Shown piece after piece: positions 29,664 through 37,428 of a stretch of 64,000 nucleotides of DNA (position 1 is its first letter; the number at the start of each line of letters is the position of its first letter). Both the position numbers and the translations under genes were made by a program. Source of the stretch: Idiomarina piscisalsi (GTDB taxonomy: Bacteria > Pseudomonadota > Gammaproteobacteria > Enterobacterales > Alteromonadaceae); NCBI RefSeq assembly GCF_002211765.1, contig NZ_CP022133.1, forward strand, positions 310,001 through 374,000. Direction: 5' to 3'. The notes beneath the pieces are model-generated. The model did no database searches. It saw nothing but the letters and a program-made list of their open reading frames with translations, and was not told where the DNA came from.

Positions 29664-30581
29664 TTAGAGTAGACCTTTTAAGTGCGCAACCACACTGCGG
29701 CCTAGCGCGCTGAGATTATACCCGCCTTCGAGCGTCGATACGATACGACCGTCACAGTGTTTGTCGGCAATTTCTTTCAGCTTAACGCTCATCCAGTGGT
29801 AGTCTTCTTCTTTCAGTAGAAACTGTGACATGTCGTCTTCTGCGTGACCATCAAAGCCTGCCGAAATGAGCACCAATTGAGGTTGAAATTCGTCGAGTGC
29901 ATGGAACCATTTTTCTGAAACGGCCTGTTGCCATTGTTCGCCTTTGCAACCAGCTGGCAGCGGTACGTTATGCACATTGCCGGCGCTAGTGCCTTCCCCG
30001 GTAAATGGGTAGAACGCCTGCTGGAATGACGAGCAAAACAGGATACGGTCATCACCCTGAACAATGTCTTCGGTGCCGTTGCCGTGGTGTACGTCAAAGT
30101 CGACAATGGCAACTCGCTCAAGCCCATGTTTTTCAATGGCGTGATAGGCCGCAATGGCAATGTTGTTGAATAAGCAAAAGCCCATGGCTTTTGTTCGCGT
30201 CGCATGATGTCCCGGCGGTCGAACGGCACAAAACGCCTGTTTGTTGAGCGTTGTCATAACGTCGTCTACGGCGTTTACAGCAGCCCCAGCGGCTTTCAAC
30301 GCGGCGAGTAAACTGCCGGGTGTGACTAAAGTATCCGGGTCTATCCATTCATGATCGTACTCGGGAATTTCCGCACGAATAAAGTCGATATGTGCTTTCG
30401 AATGCGCCGCTTGAATCGCCTCCCAAGGGGCCGCGGTAGCCTCTTTGCGTATAAGCACGAAGTCGAGCCCGGAGCGAATGAGTTGGTCATTAATGGCTTC
30501 AATACGTGCAGGGCATTCGGGGTGCTGCTCGTTGGGGATGTGTTTAAGGCAGTCATCGTGACTGAATACGACTATCGACAT
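29664..30581 (-). CDS. Histone-deacetylase-superfamily hydrolase
   Basis: A 305-residue class II HDAC-like zinc amidohydrolase, cytosolic. The general-base histidines are in RPPGHHATR, the zinc ligands in DFDVHHGNGTE and ISAGFDGHAEDD, and the catalytic Tyr in TLEGGYNLSAL. All are intact. Bacterial relatives remove acyl groups from lysines, polyamines or small amides; the substrate here is unknown. It is 3 nt downstream of an acyl-CoA hydrolase fused to a GNAT domain, so an acylating and a deacylating activity may be co-expressed. Confidence 0.88.
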   Translation of the reverse strand: MSIVVFSHDDCLKHIPNEQHPECPARIEAINDQLIRSGLDFVLIRKEATAAPWEAIQAAHSKAHIDFIRAEIPEYDHEWIDPDTLVTPGSLLAALKAAGAAVNAVDDVMTTLNKQAFCAVRPPGHHATRTKAMGFCLFNNIAIAAYHAIEKHGLERVAIVDFDVHHGNGTEDIVQGDDRILFCSSFQQAFYPFTGEGTSAGNVHNVPLPAGCKGEQWQQAVSEKWFHALDEFQPQLVLISAGFDGHAEDDMSQFLLKEEDYHWMSVKLKEIADKHCDGRIVSTLEGGYNLSALGRSVVAHLKGLL

Positions 30582-30584
30582 AAT

Positions 30585-32426
30585 TTATTCACTGCCCTCT
30601 TTAAGGTCGAGTTTTAGCAAAACGTCACCGGGCTCTTCACTGGGGAGGCGCTTAAAGCCGCCCCGTTCAAACACACTCAGCATTGGTTTATTGGCAGCTA
30701 ATACGTAGGCTTGCATACTGTCCAGGCCACGTTCCCGTGCTATGCGGATCATTTCATCTAAGAGCTTGCCCGCCATGCCGCGGCCCTGGTATTTCTCGCG
30801 AGTGACAAAAGCGACCTCACAGCTATTTTGCGACTCGATATAGTAGTAACGCCCAACCGCCTGAATTTGCACCGCAGAGCCTTTCTGGTGAACGATACAA
30901 AGTGCTAAGTCTTTGGACTGATCGACGCTGACTAAGTTACAGGACTTTTCACGACTCATGCTGGTGGGCACGGCGTTGTATCGCAATTGCAGCGTTTCTT
31001 TGGTGTGCGAGTAGAAAAACTCCTGCAGACGACGTTCATCCGACGGGTATAACGGACGTAAGTCAAAACTCTCGCCATTGATTTGTAGTTTTTTGAAGCC
31101 AATGTCGCCAAGCTCTGGCACATCGACCGGGCTTTGCTGTTGATAATGCGGTACCCAGTAATGCTTGCGGACTTCTTGAAGCAGGTGATTACGAAATTTC
31201 GGGTGCGCTACGCGAATAAGTTCAAGTGCCCGCTCGCGGATGCTTTTACCGCGCAATGAAGCAACTCCAAATTCTGTGACAACGTAATGTACGTGTCCAC
31301 GAGTTGTAACGACGCCGGCCCCTTCCCGTATAAATGGGACGATGCGAGAGACTTTCCCGTCGTTTGTGGTAGAGGGGAGAGCAATAACTGGTTTCCCGCC
31401 TTTACTTAAAGAAGCCCCTCGACTGAAGTCGACTTGTCCGCCAATGCCGCTGTAAAATTGGTGACCAATAGAGTCCGACACAATTTGTCCGGTTAAATCG
31501 ACTTCAATAGCGCTGTTGATGGCCACTAACTTATCGTTACGTGCGACGTTAGCGGGTGAGTTGACGTACTCACTCGGGTAGAAGCCGACATGAGGGTTAT
31601 GATCAACAAAGTCGTATAGGGCTTTTGAGCCCATGCAGAAACTGGTCACAATTTTATTCGGGTGAAAGGTCTTCTTACGGTTATTAATGACACCTTTCAA
31701 CATTAAGTGCATGACATCGTCGGTAATCAGTTCGCTGTGAATGCCTAAATCTTTATGATTACTGAGGTATCTCAAAGCGGCTGCACAAATATTGCCAATA
31801 CCGACCTGCAAAGTAGCACCGTCTTCGACTAACAGGGAAATATACTGACCAATACGCTCAATAATTTTACTGTTGTCATGCTCTGGCGGTGCTAACTCCG
31901 GCAGTGGCGACGAATGTTCCCAGAAGTAATCAATTTGATTTTCGTGTAAAAACGACTGTCCGTAAGTGACCGGCATGTGCGGGTTAACCTGAGCAATGAC
32001 TGTTTTCGCTGACTTAGCAGCAGCCGCCACCACATCGACGGATACGCCCATCGAGTGGTAACCGTATTTGTCACCGGGAGCGACCATGATCAATGCCGCA
32101 TCTAATGGCAAAATACCGTTATTGAACAGGTTAGGGATGTCGGAAATAAAGCTTGGCGTGTAATCAGCACGACCTTCATTAACAGCTTTGCGAATTGTGC
32201 CACCACCAATAAAAAACGTATTCACCTTAAACAGTTGCTGATACTGCGGCTCTGCCCATTTGTTGTTGGACAGCGTCATAAGCTGCACAATTTCAATATC
32301 GTGCAGGTCTTTTGAGTTCTCTATCAGGTCGTCAATTAACGCCGTTGGTACGGCCGCATGAGAGCCGATAAAAATGCGCTGACCCGATTTTAGAACGTTT
32401 GACCAATTTATTTTTAATGTTGTCAT
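30585..32426 (-). CDS. Acetyl-CoA hydrolase/transferase fused to a GNAT acetyltransferase domain
   Basis: About 613 residues; the ATG at 32426 (MTTLKINW) is chosen over an in-frame ATG 36 nt upstream. Residues about 1-430 form an acetyl-CoA hydrolase/CoA-transferase (FIGSHAAVPTALIDDL; SGIGGQVDFSRGASLSKGG; TEFGVASLRGKSIRERA). Residues about 465-610 are a GNAT domain with the acetyl-CoA loop YQGRGMAGKLL. The fusion occurs in other proteobacteria. It would release or transfer acyl from CoA, with the GNAT part perhaps acetylating a protein. It heads a transcript with the HDAC-like and DAACS genes and is divergent from the GGDEF gene. Confidence 0.87.
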   Translation of the reverse strand: MTTLKINWSNVLKSGQRIFIGSHAAVPTALIDDLIENSKDLHDIEIVQLMTLSNNKWAEPQYQQLFKVNTFFIGGGTIRKAVNEGRADYTPSFISDIPNLFNNGILPLDAALIMVAPGDKYGYHSMGVSVDVVAAAAKSAKTVIAQVNPHMPVTYGQSFLHENQIDYFWEHSSPLPELAPPEHDNSKIIERIGQYISLLVEDGATLQVGIGNICAAALRYLSNHKDLGIHSELITDDVMHLMLKGVINNRKKTFHPNKIVTSFCMGSKALYDFVDHNPHVGFYPSEYVNSPANVARNDKLVAINSAIEVDLTGQIVSDSIGHQFYSGIGGQVDFSRGASLSKGGKPVIALPSTTNDGKVSRIVPFIREGAGVVTTRGHVHYVVTEFGVASLRGKSIRERALELIRVAHPKFRNHLLQEVRKHYWVPHYQQQSPVDVPELGDIGFKKLQINGESFDLRPLYPSDERRLQEFFYSHTKETLQLRYNAVPTSMSREKSCNLVSVDQSKDLALCIVHQKGSAVQIQAVGRYYYIESQNSCEVAFVTREKYQGRGMAGKLLDEMIRIARERGLDSMQAYVLAANKPMLSVFERGGFKRLPSEEPGDVLLKLDLKEGSE

Positions 32427-32519
32427 AACATCCGTTTTATCGCAGATGTATATTTTGTGCAATCACTAAAATTAAGGTAAACTCGACGATTAATTAATAA
32501 CCAAAAAGACATCGCTCCC

Positions 32520-34619
32520 ATGTATGAAAATAACAATAAATGGGCTCAATTTGGGGCTACTTTGTCATTGTTGCTGCTACTTAGTTTTGCGGTAAAGGCA
32601 AACCAGACTCCCATAGAAAATATCAATGGTGTTCCTGTTGATATAGCGATGGAAAATAGGCTTGATGAATATTTAACGACCGTTGGCGATGAAGGCGTTG
32701 ATTCAAAAGCTGTGCTCTTTGGTATGATTGAAGCAATATCAAAGGACACTCCTGTTGCGACAAGAGCTCGAGCGTTGAGTTATGAGACTTTTTGGTATTA
32801 TTATGAAAAAGAAAAGGAACTGGCTTTTGATAAGCTGGATGAACTTTTAGCTCTTGCCGAAAATACAGAGTTAGCGGATGTAAAAGCAGAAGCGTTAGCA
32901 ACTCAGGTCGAGCTGCTGCAGTTTGAAGGGAAGTACGGCGAGGCTTTTCTGCTGCTCAGTGATATTGAAATTCATCTTTCCCGGGCCCGTATCCCAAGGG
33001 TTCGATATTACGCACACAATCTTATTTCCCGTGTTTATGCAGATTGGAATCGTTACGACGATGCACTCAGGCATTTGTTGTCGGCTCAAGAAGCGGTAAA
33101 TGAAACGAATAACGAACGAACGCCTATTCGTCAGCAATTCCTCGATTACTCCATTGCGATTATTCAGACGGAGCTCAAAAACTGGAAGGGCTCGTTAAAG
33201 ACCATCAACAAGGCAATAGAAAGCGCAAAAGAAAACGGTCTGGAATATGACTTGCCTGACTTCTTTTTACATAAGTCCTATGTTGAAGCAGGCATGGGCG
33301 ATCGGGATGCTTCGCTGGAGTCTTTGCGAAAGGCTTATGATGTTGCTAAGAAAGATGAGCGTATCTATTTGTTGCCGACAATTTTGAATAACTTCGGCGA
33401 TCATTACATGTATGAAAAGGAATGGGAGAAAGCCCGAAGTCATTTACTAGAGGCGCTGGAGCTTGCTGAAGAAGTTGAAGACGTGAGGTTGGCTCAGACC
33501 ATACATTTTAATCTAGGGTTTGTTGATGTACATCAAGGGAATACAGAAACCGGTCTTCAAGAGATGAGAGAGGCGGTTCAGTTTTACCGAGATGAAGAAA
33601 TAAAGACGGAAGTCGAGGCTATGTTGGGTGAATTGGCGGAAGCGTATGAGTTCGCTGGTCAATATCAAAATCAAGCGGAAGCGCTGAAACAACAAATGAC
33701 ATTGTCTAAAGAACTTTATCAAAATGATCAACAGAAAAACCTGGCGAATTTGCAACAACTGTATGAAAGCAAAGACAAAGAGCAGCAAATTGAGTTATTA
33801 GAGCGTCAAAATGAACTTAAAGAGCAGTTGTTGGAAATAAATCAACAGCGCAACATGATTTGGTTGTTACTTGGAATCGTGGCGGTATTTGCTGCGGTTT
33901 TCGTCTTTATTATGTACCGCAAAGCCCGGAAGGCGAATTTACGCCTGAAAGCCGCGAACACTATGCTGGCAGATCAGTCCTTAAAAGATCCTTTAACCGG
34001 CTTATGGAATCGTCGAGCATTGCAAAAGGAGATGGACGAGCGCAAAAAGCACGGAGAGCGTCGGGATGCAGCTATACAATCAGACGGTTTAATTCTCCTT
34101 GACCTCGACTTTTTCAAACGCATCAATGACAAGTATGGTCACGCAGCGGGCGATGCTGTTTTGGCCGAGGTGAGTCGCCGCTTGCAAATGGTTTGTCGAG
34201 ACAGTGATAAGCTCATTCGTTGGGGCGGCGAGGAGTTTTTATTTCTGGTTCGCAACATCGATGACGAGAACCTAAAAGAAATGAGTGAACGAATACTGAA
34301 CGAGTTGGCGAAAAAGCCGATCAGGTTCGAAGGTCATGAAATATCAGTAACAACCACTATCGGTTTTATTCGCTTGCCTTTCTCGGGTGTATCCGAAAAC
34401 CAAATGGACTGGGAAAAAGTACTGCAGGTTGCTGATATGGCCTTGTACATGGGTAAGGCGCATGGCCGCAATCGGGCCTGTGGAGTCACTGAGCTGCATG
34501 TCTCTTACGAAGATGCTCGGGCAGTATTGGAAAAGGACTTATCTGAGGCTCTTAGCAACAAATGGATATCGATGGAAACCATAGAAGGTCCGAAGATGCC
34601 GAATAAAGATCAGTCATGA
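32520..34619 (+). CDS. TPR-repeat sensor diguanylate cyclase
   Basis: A 699-residue protein. A signal sequence (about residues 1-27) leads to a periplasmic region of TPR-like helical repeats (about 40-400), then a coiled coil, one membrane helix (about 446-465, WLLLGIVAVFAAVFVFIMY) and a cytosolic GGDEF domain. The active site is GGEEF at 569-573, and an RxxD inhibitory site (RDSD, 560-563) sits the standard five residues before it, so an active, feedback-inhibited c-di-GMP synthase is expected. The stop overlaps the next start in ATGA, coupling it to the Nramp-like gene. Confidence 0.9.
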   Translation: MYENNNKWAQFGATLSLLLLLSFAVKANQTPIENINGVPVDIAMENRLDEYLTTVGDEGVDSKAVLFGMIEAISKDTPVATRARALSYETFWYYYEKEKELAFDKLDELLALAENTELADVKAEALATQVELLQFEGKYGEAFLLLSDIEIHLSRARIPRVRYYAHNLISRVYADWNRYDDALRHLLSAQEAVNETNNERTPIRQQFLDYSIAIIQTELKNWKGSLKTINKAIESAKENGLEYDLPDFFLHKSYVEAGMGDRDASLESLRKAYDVAKKDERIYLLPTILNNFGDHYMYEKEWEKARSHLLEALELAEEVEDVRLAQTIHFNLGFVDVHQGNTETGLQEMREAVQFYRDEEIKTEVEAMLGELAEAYEFAGQYQNQAEALKQQMTLSKELYQNDQQKNLANLQQLYESKDKEQQIELLERQNELKEQLLEINQQRNMIWLLLGIVAVFAAVFVFIMYRKARKANLRLKAANTMLADQSLKDPLTGLWNRRALQKEMDERKKHGERRDAAIQSDGLILLDLDFFKRINDKYGHAAGDAVLAEVSRRLQMVCRDSDKLIRWGGEEFLFLVRNIDDENLKEMSERILNELAKKPIRFEGHEISVTTTIGFIRLPFSGVSENQMDWEKVLQVADMALYMGKAHGRNRACGVTELHVSYEDARAVLEKDLSEALSNKWISMETIEGPKMPNKDQS

Positions 34620-35836
34620 AGCTTTCTCAGTTTGGGCCCGGCGCACTGGTGGCAGCCGCTTTTATCGGTCCTGGAACTGTTGTTACTGCATCGCTTGCCG
34701 GGGCTAACTATGGTTACGCCCTATTATGGGCATTAGCTTTCTCTGTTTTCGCTTGTCTCATTTTGCAAGAAATGTCAGCTCGTATTGGTCTTGTGACTCA
34801 AGCCGGGCTGGGCGAGAATATCCGGAGCAATCTCACGTCTGGCTGGCTGCGTTGGTTGGCATTACTGCTTATTTTTAGTGCGATAGCTATTGGCAACAGC
34901 GTTTATCAGGGCGGTAATTTATCCGGTGCAAGCTTGGGGGCTTTTGAATTGCTCGGACCTGTTCCTGTGCTGGATCATTGGCTAAGTAATGCCTGGGCGG
35001 TTGTTATCGGTTTTGTGGCATTCCTGGTGCTTTGGTCGGGTAATGCGCGAATTATTGAAAAGTCACTTATTGCTATGGTGCTCCTTATGAGCATCGCATT
35101 TCTAGGTACGTTCTTTTTGACCGACCCTGACTGGGCTGGTGTACTTAACGGTATTTTCTCACTCAGCATGCCTTCGGGAGCCACATTGACCGTGGTGGCG
35201 CTCATTGGCACGACAGTGGTGCCCTATAACATCTTTCTTCATGCCTCCAGCATTTCCAAAAAGTGGCAATCAACAACTGACTTGCCAGCCGTTCGCCGCG
35301 ACTTATTTGTTTCCATTCCATTAGGCGGCTTAATATCAATGGCAATTGTAGCGACCGCTGCATCCGCATTTTTTGGTCACCAGATTACAATCTCCAGCGC
35401 TGCCGATTTAGCTATATCTTTAGAGCCATTGTTTGGCAACGCGGCAACGTACTTAATGGCAATGGGTCTGTTTGCTGCCGGTATATCGTCGGCGACTACG
35501 GCTCCTCTAGCCAGCGCCTATGCTCTCAACGGTATAATGGGGTGGTCAGTGAGTTTGAAGAGCCGCGCCTTTAGAGCGGTTTGGTTGACCATTTTGTTGT
35601 TGGGCGTTGCTATTTCCAGTCTCGGCATCGAACCGGTCACTGTTATTTGGTTTGCTCAGGTGGCGAACGGCATTTTGCTTCCCGTTATTGTAGGCTTTTT
35701 GTGGTGGCTAAGCTGGGGAAGCTTACTGGGCAAGAATCGCAATTCCTGGTGGCAAAACCTGTTAGCTGCGCTGGTGTTCATTATTTCAATTGTACTGAGT
35801 ATCAGAAGTTTAGGCTCAGCGTTTGGCGCTTTTTAA
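34616..35836 (+). CDS. Nramp-superfamily transporter with non-canonical metal site
   Basis: A 406-residue inner-membrane protein with about 11 helices. Nramp homology is clear in TM1 and TM6, but the metal-binding residues differ. The TM1 DPGN motif is GPGT (18-21), so both the metal-ligand Asp and Asn are gone. The TM6 MPH motif is VPY (202-204), so the ligand Met is gone. The LH of TM6 remains (NIFLHAS). It probably does not carry Mn or Fe like MntH; the substrate is unknown. Its start overlaps the stop of the GGDEF gene by 4 nt. Confidence 0.82.
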   Translation: MKLSQFGPGALVAAAFIGPGTVVTASLAGANYGYALLWALAFSVFACLILQEMSARIGLVTQAGLGENIRSNLTSGWLRWLALLLIFSAIAIGNSVYQGGNLSGASLGAFELLGPVPVLDHWLSNAWAVVIGFVAFLVLWSGNARIIEKSLIAMVLLMSIAFLGTFFLTDPDWAGVLNGIFSLSMPSGATLTVVALIGTTVVPYNIFLHASSISKKWQSTTDLPAVRRDLFVSIPLGGLISMAIVATAASAFFGHQITISSAADLAISLEPLFGNAATYLMAMGLFAAGISSATTAPLASAYALNGIMGWSVSLKSRAFRAVWLTILLLGVAISSLGIEPVTVIWFAQVANGILLPVIVGFLWWLSWGSLLGKNRNSWWQNLLAALVFIISIVLSIRSLGSAFGAF

Positions 35837-35854
35837 ATCTCTAAAATAGGAAAA

Positions 35855-35874
35855 AGGCAGCGTCCCTGCTGCCT
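35855..35874 (-). terminator. Terminator of the DUF4382 gene
   Basis: AGGCAGC (35855-35861) and GCTGCCT (35868-35874), 6-nt loop. On the minus strand the stem is followed by TTTTT, so it ends transcription from the DUF4382 lipoprotein gene; on the plus strand no T run follows. Confidence 0.75.
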
Positions 35875-35891
35875 AAAACTCACGAAACGAG

Positions 35892-36890
35892 TTACTCGCT
35901 TGCAGCACCAACGAACTCGAGTTCTACCGGCTCGCTTGATGTTTCAATGGTGACATTTTCCGTTAAGAAAAACTCTATGTCGTCATCGGCTTCTGGGTCG
36001 TCCGCATCGTTACACGTTAATGCCGCGGTGTAATCGCCAGTCGCAATGAAGCCCATAGCGAAGTCATAGGTGTCAACTCCGTCAAAATAAACCGCTGTGC
36101 TTGCGTACGGCTCATTTTCTTCGCTACCGCCGTTGTCGGCTAACGCTGAAGTTTCTAGGCCACTGCCTTCATAAAGGTAAACGTAAGCAACCGGTAGCGA
36201 TGCATCTTCAGGTGCGACAGTGCAGGCTTCATTAAACAGCAGAGCACCTTCCGCTACCGTGCCTTTCAAGTGACCAACCGCAGAATTATCAACCAGGCGA
36301 ACGCCGCGCGGCTTAAGAATATAGTGTTCTTGACCGACCGGGTTGGTCATTGCATGGCGAAGATCAAACTCAACGGTGAAGTTAAGGTTACCGCCTGCAT
36401 CGGCGATGAACCCATCAAGCTTTAGCTCATTTGAAGGCACTTGGACAGGCACTTGCTCAGCATCTCCATCGCCATTCGTATCGGTCATTACGTACGAGCC
36501 ATCGGCCATCACCAGTCTTAGCTGCCCATATTGGCCGGCATCAATTTCAGCATTTTCGAGAAACACCATCGACTCGTTTCCGGTAAATTCAAGTAAATCG
36601 ATACCGATCGTATTAGGGATCGGGTTGCCTTCAGAGTCTAAACAAAGGTCATTTTCTTCCGGTGCTTCTAAATCGTCTCCGACGGTAAATGTTTGTGCCC
36701 CGTCACCATTCCCCGTGAGTTCAACGGCATTAAAGCAAGCAACAACAGCCTCGGCGTTATCGACAGGCGCGTCACTCACTCCCAAAGTGAACTGAGCAGT
36801 ATCCGGTGTGGTCGGGTCATCATCAGAACCGCCACAAGCGGCTAGCGTTACCGTCGCTAAAGCTAACGTTGTGTATGCGAATAAACGCAT
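35892..36890 (-). CDS. DUF4382 lipoprotein
   Basis: A 332-residue lipoprotein with lipobox TLAAC directly followed by GGSDDD, a flexible acidic linker; the Gly at +2 favours the outer membrane. The DUF4382 domain starts at FTLGVSDAPVDNAEAVVACFN, and the whole protein is acidic and beta-rich with few lysines, as usual for secreted proteins of marine bacteria. A calcium-binding-like DTNGDGDAE loop lies in the middle. Function unknown. It is a single-gene unit with its own terminator. Confidence 0.82.
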   Translation of the reverse strand: MRLFAYTTLALATVTLAACGGSDDDPTTPDTAQFTLGVSDAPVDNAEAVVACFNAVELTGNGDGAQTFTVGDDLEAPEENDLCLDSEGNPIPNTIGIDLLEFTGNESMVFLENAEIDAGQYGQLRLVMADGSYVMTDTNGDGDAEQVPVQVPSNELKLDGFIADAGGNLNFTVEFDLRHAMTNPVGQEHYILKPRGVRLVDNSAVGHLKGTVAEGALLFNEACTVAPEDASLPVAYVYLYEGSGLETSALADNGGSEENEPYASTAVYFDGVDTYDFAMGFIATGDYTAALTCNDADDPEADDDIEFFLTENVTIETSSEPVELEFVGAASE

Positions 36891-36972
36891 GGGTATTCCT
36901 CCTTGTGAGTTATTTCCCGTTAGTTATAGACTTGAGCCAACAAAATTTAAACGCGTTTTACAAACATTTTCA

Positions 36973-37023
36973 TTGACAAAGTTGTGGTATAGCTCTATAT
37001 CGTTTTTGTCGTAAATAACGACA
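36973..37023 (+). promoter_or_regulatory. maoP promoter and start-site dyad
   Basis: TTGACA (36973-36978), exactly 17 bp, TATATC (36996-37001). A dyad TGTCGT-AAATA-ACGACA (37007-37023) lies at the expected start point, so it could be an operator or a 5' mRNA stem for the next gene. Confidence 0.6.
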
Positions 37024-37062
37024 GGCTTTTTGTTCGGTTTTAGTCTGTAGGAAGGGCTTATC

Positions 37063-37428
37063 ATGACCACTATTACCCGAGAGTTATTATTGAAGAAACC
37101 GTTTAACGATTTCAGAAACTATCCTTATGGCTTCGCGCGTTCTGGCGACTTTTCTATCAGGGAAAGCGATGCATTGACACACTATGGTTGTTTGATTACC
37201 GCCATGCTCAATGGCGAGTTTAAACCGACGTTGCAGGAAGACATCGATTTACTGGCTGCTGCAAAAGGCGAGCAAGCGCCTGCTACCCCGGTTGAAAAGA
37301 CATGGGCGAAATATCAGGCGCGTATTCATCGTCCTAAAGTGGCGAGTATGTATGGTAAAGGTAAGTTTGCTGACGATTCTTTAGGCTCATCTTCGGACAC
37401 AGAAGATGATCTGATAGTCGAAGATTAA
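37063..37428 (+). CDS. maoP: MaoP (YifE/DUF413) macrodomain Ori organisation protein
   Basis: A 121-residue protein similar to E. coli MaoP/YifE: FRNYPYGFARSGDFSIRESDAL corresponds to its KHYPRGFSRHGDFTIKEAQ region, and EKTWAKYQARIHRPK to ERVWSKYMTRIKRPK, with a matching acidic C-terminus. In E. coli MaoP acts with the maoS site to confine the Ori macrodomain. The closeness of an rrn operon 20 kb away suits an origin-proximal position but does not prove it. The last 4 nt overlap the convergent EAL gene. Confidence 0.87.
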   Translation: MTTITRELLLKKPFNDFRNYPYGFARSGDFSIRESDALTHYGCLITAMLNGEFKPTLQEDIDLLAAAKGEQAPATPVEKTWAKYQARIHRPKVASMYGKGKFADDSLGSSSDTEDDLIVED

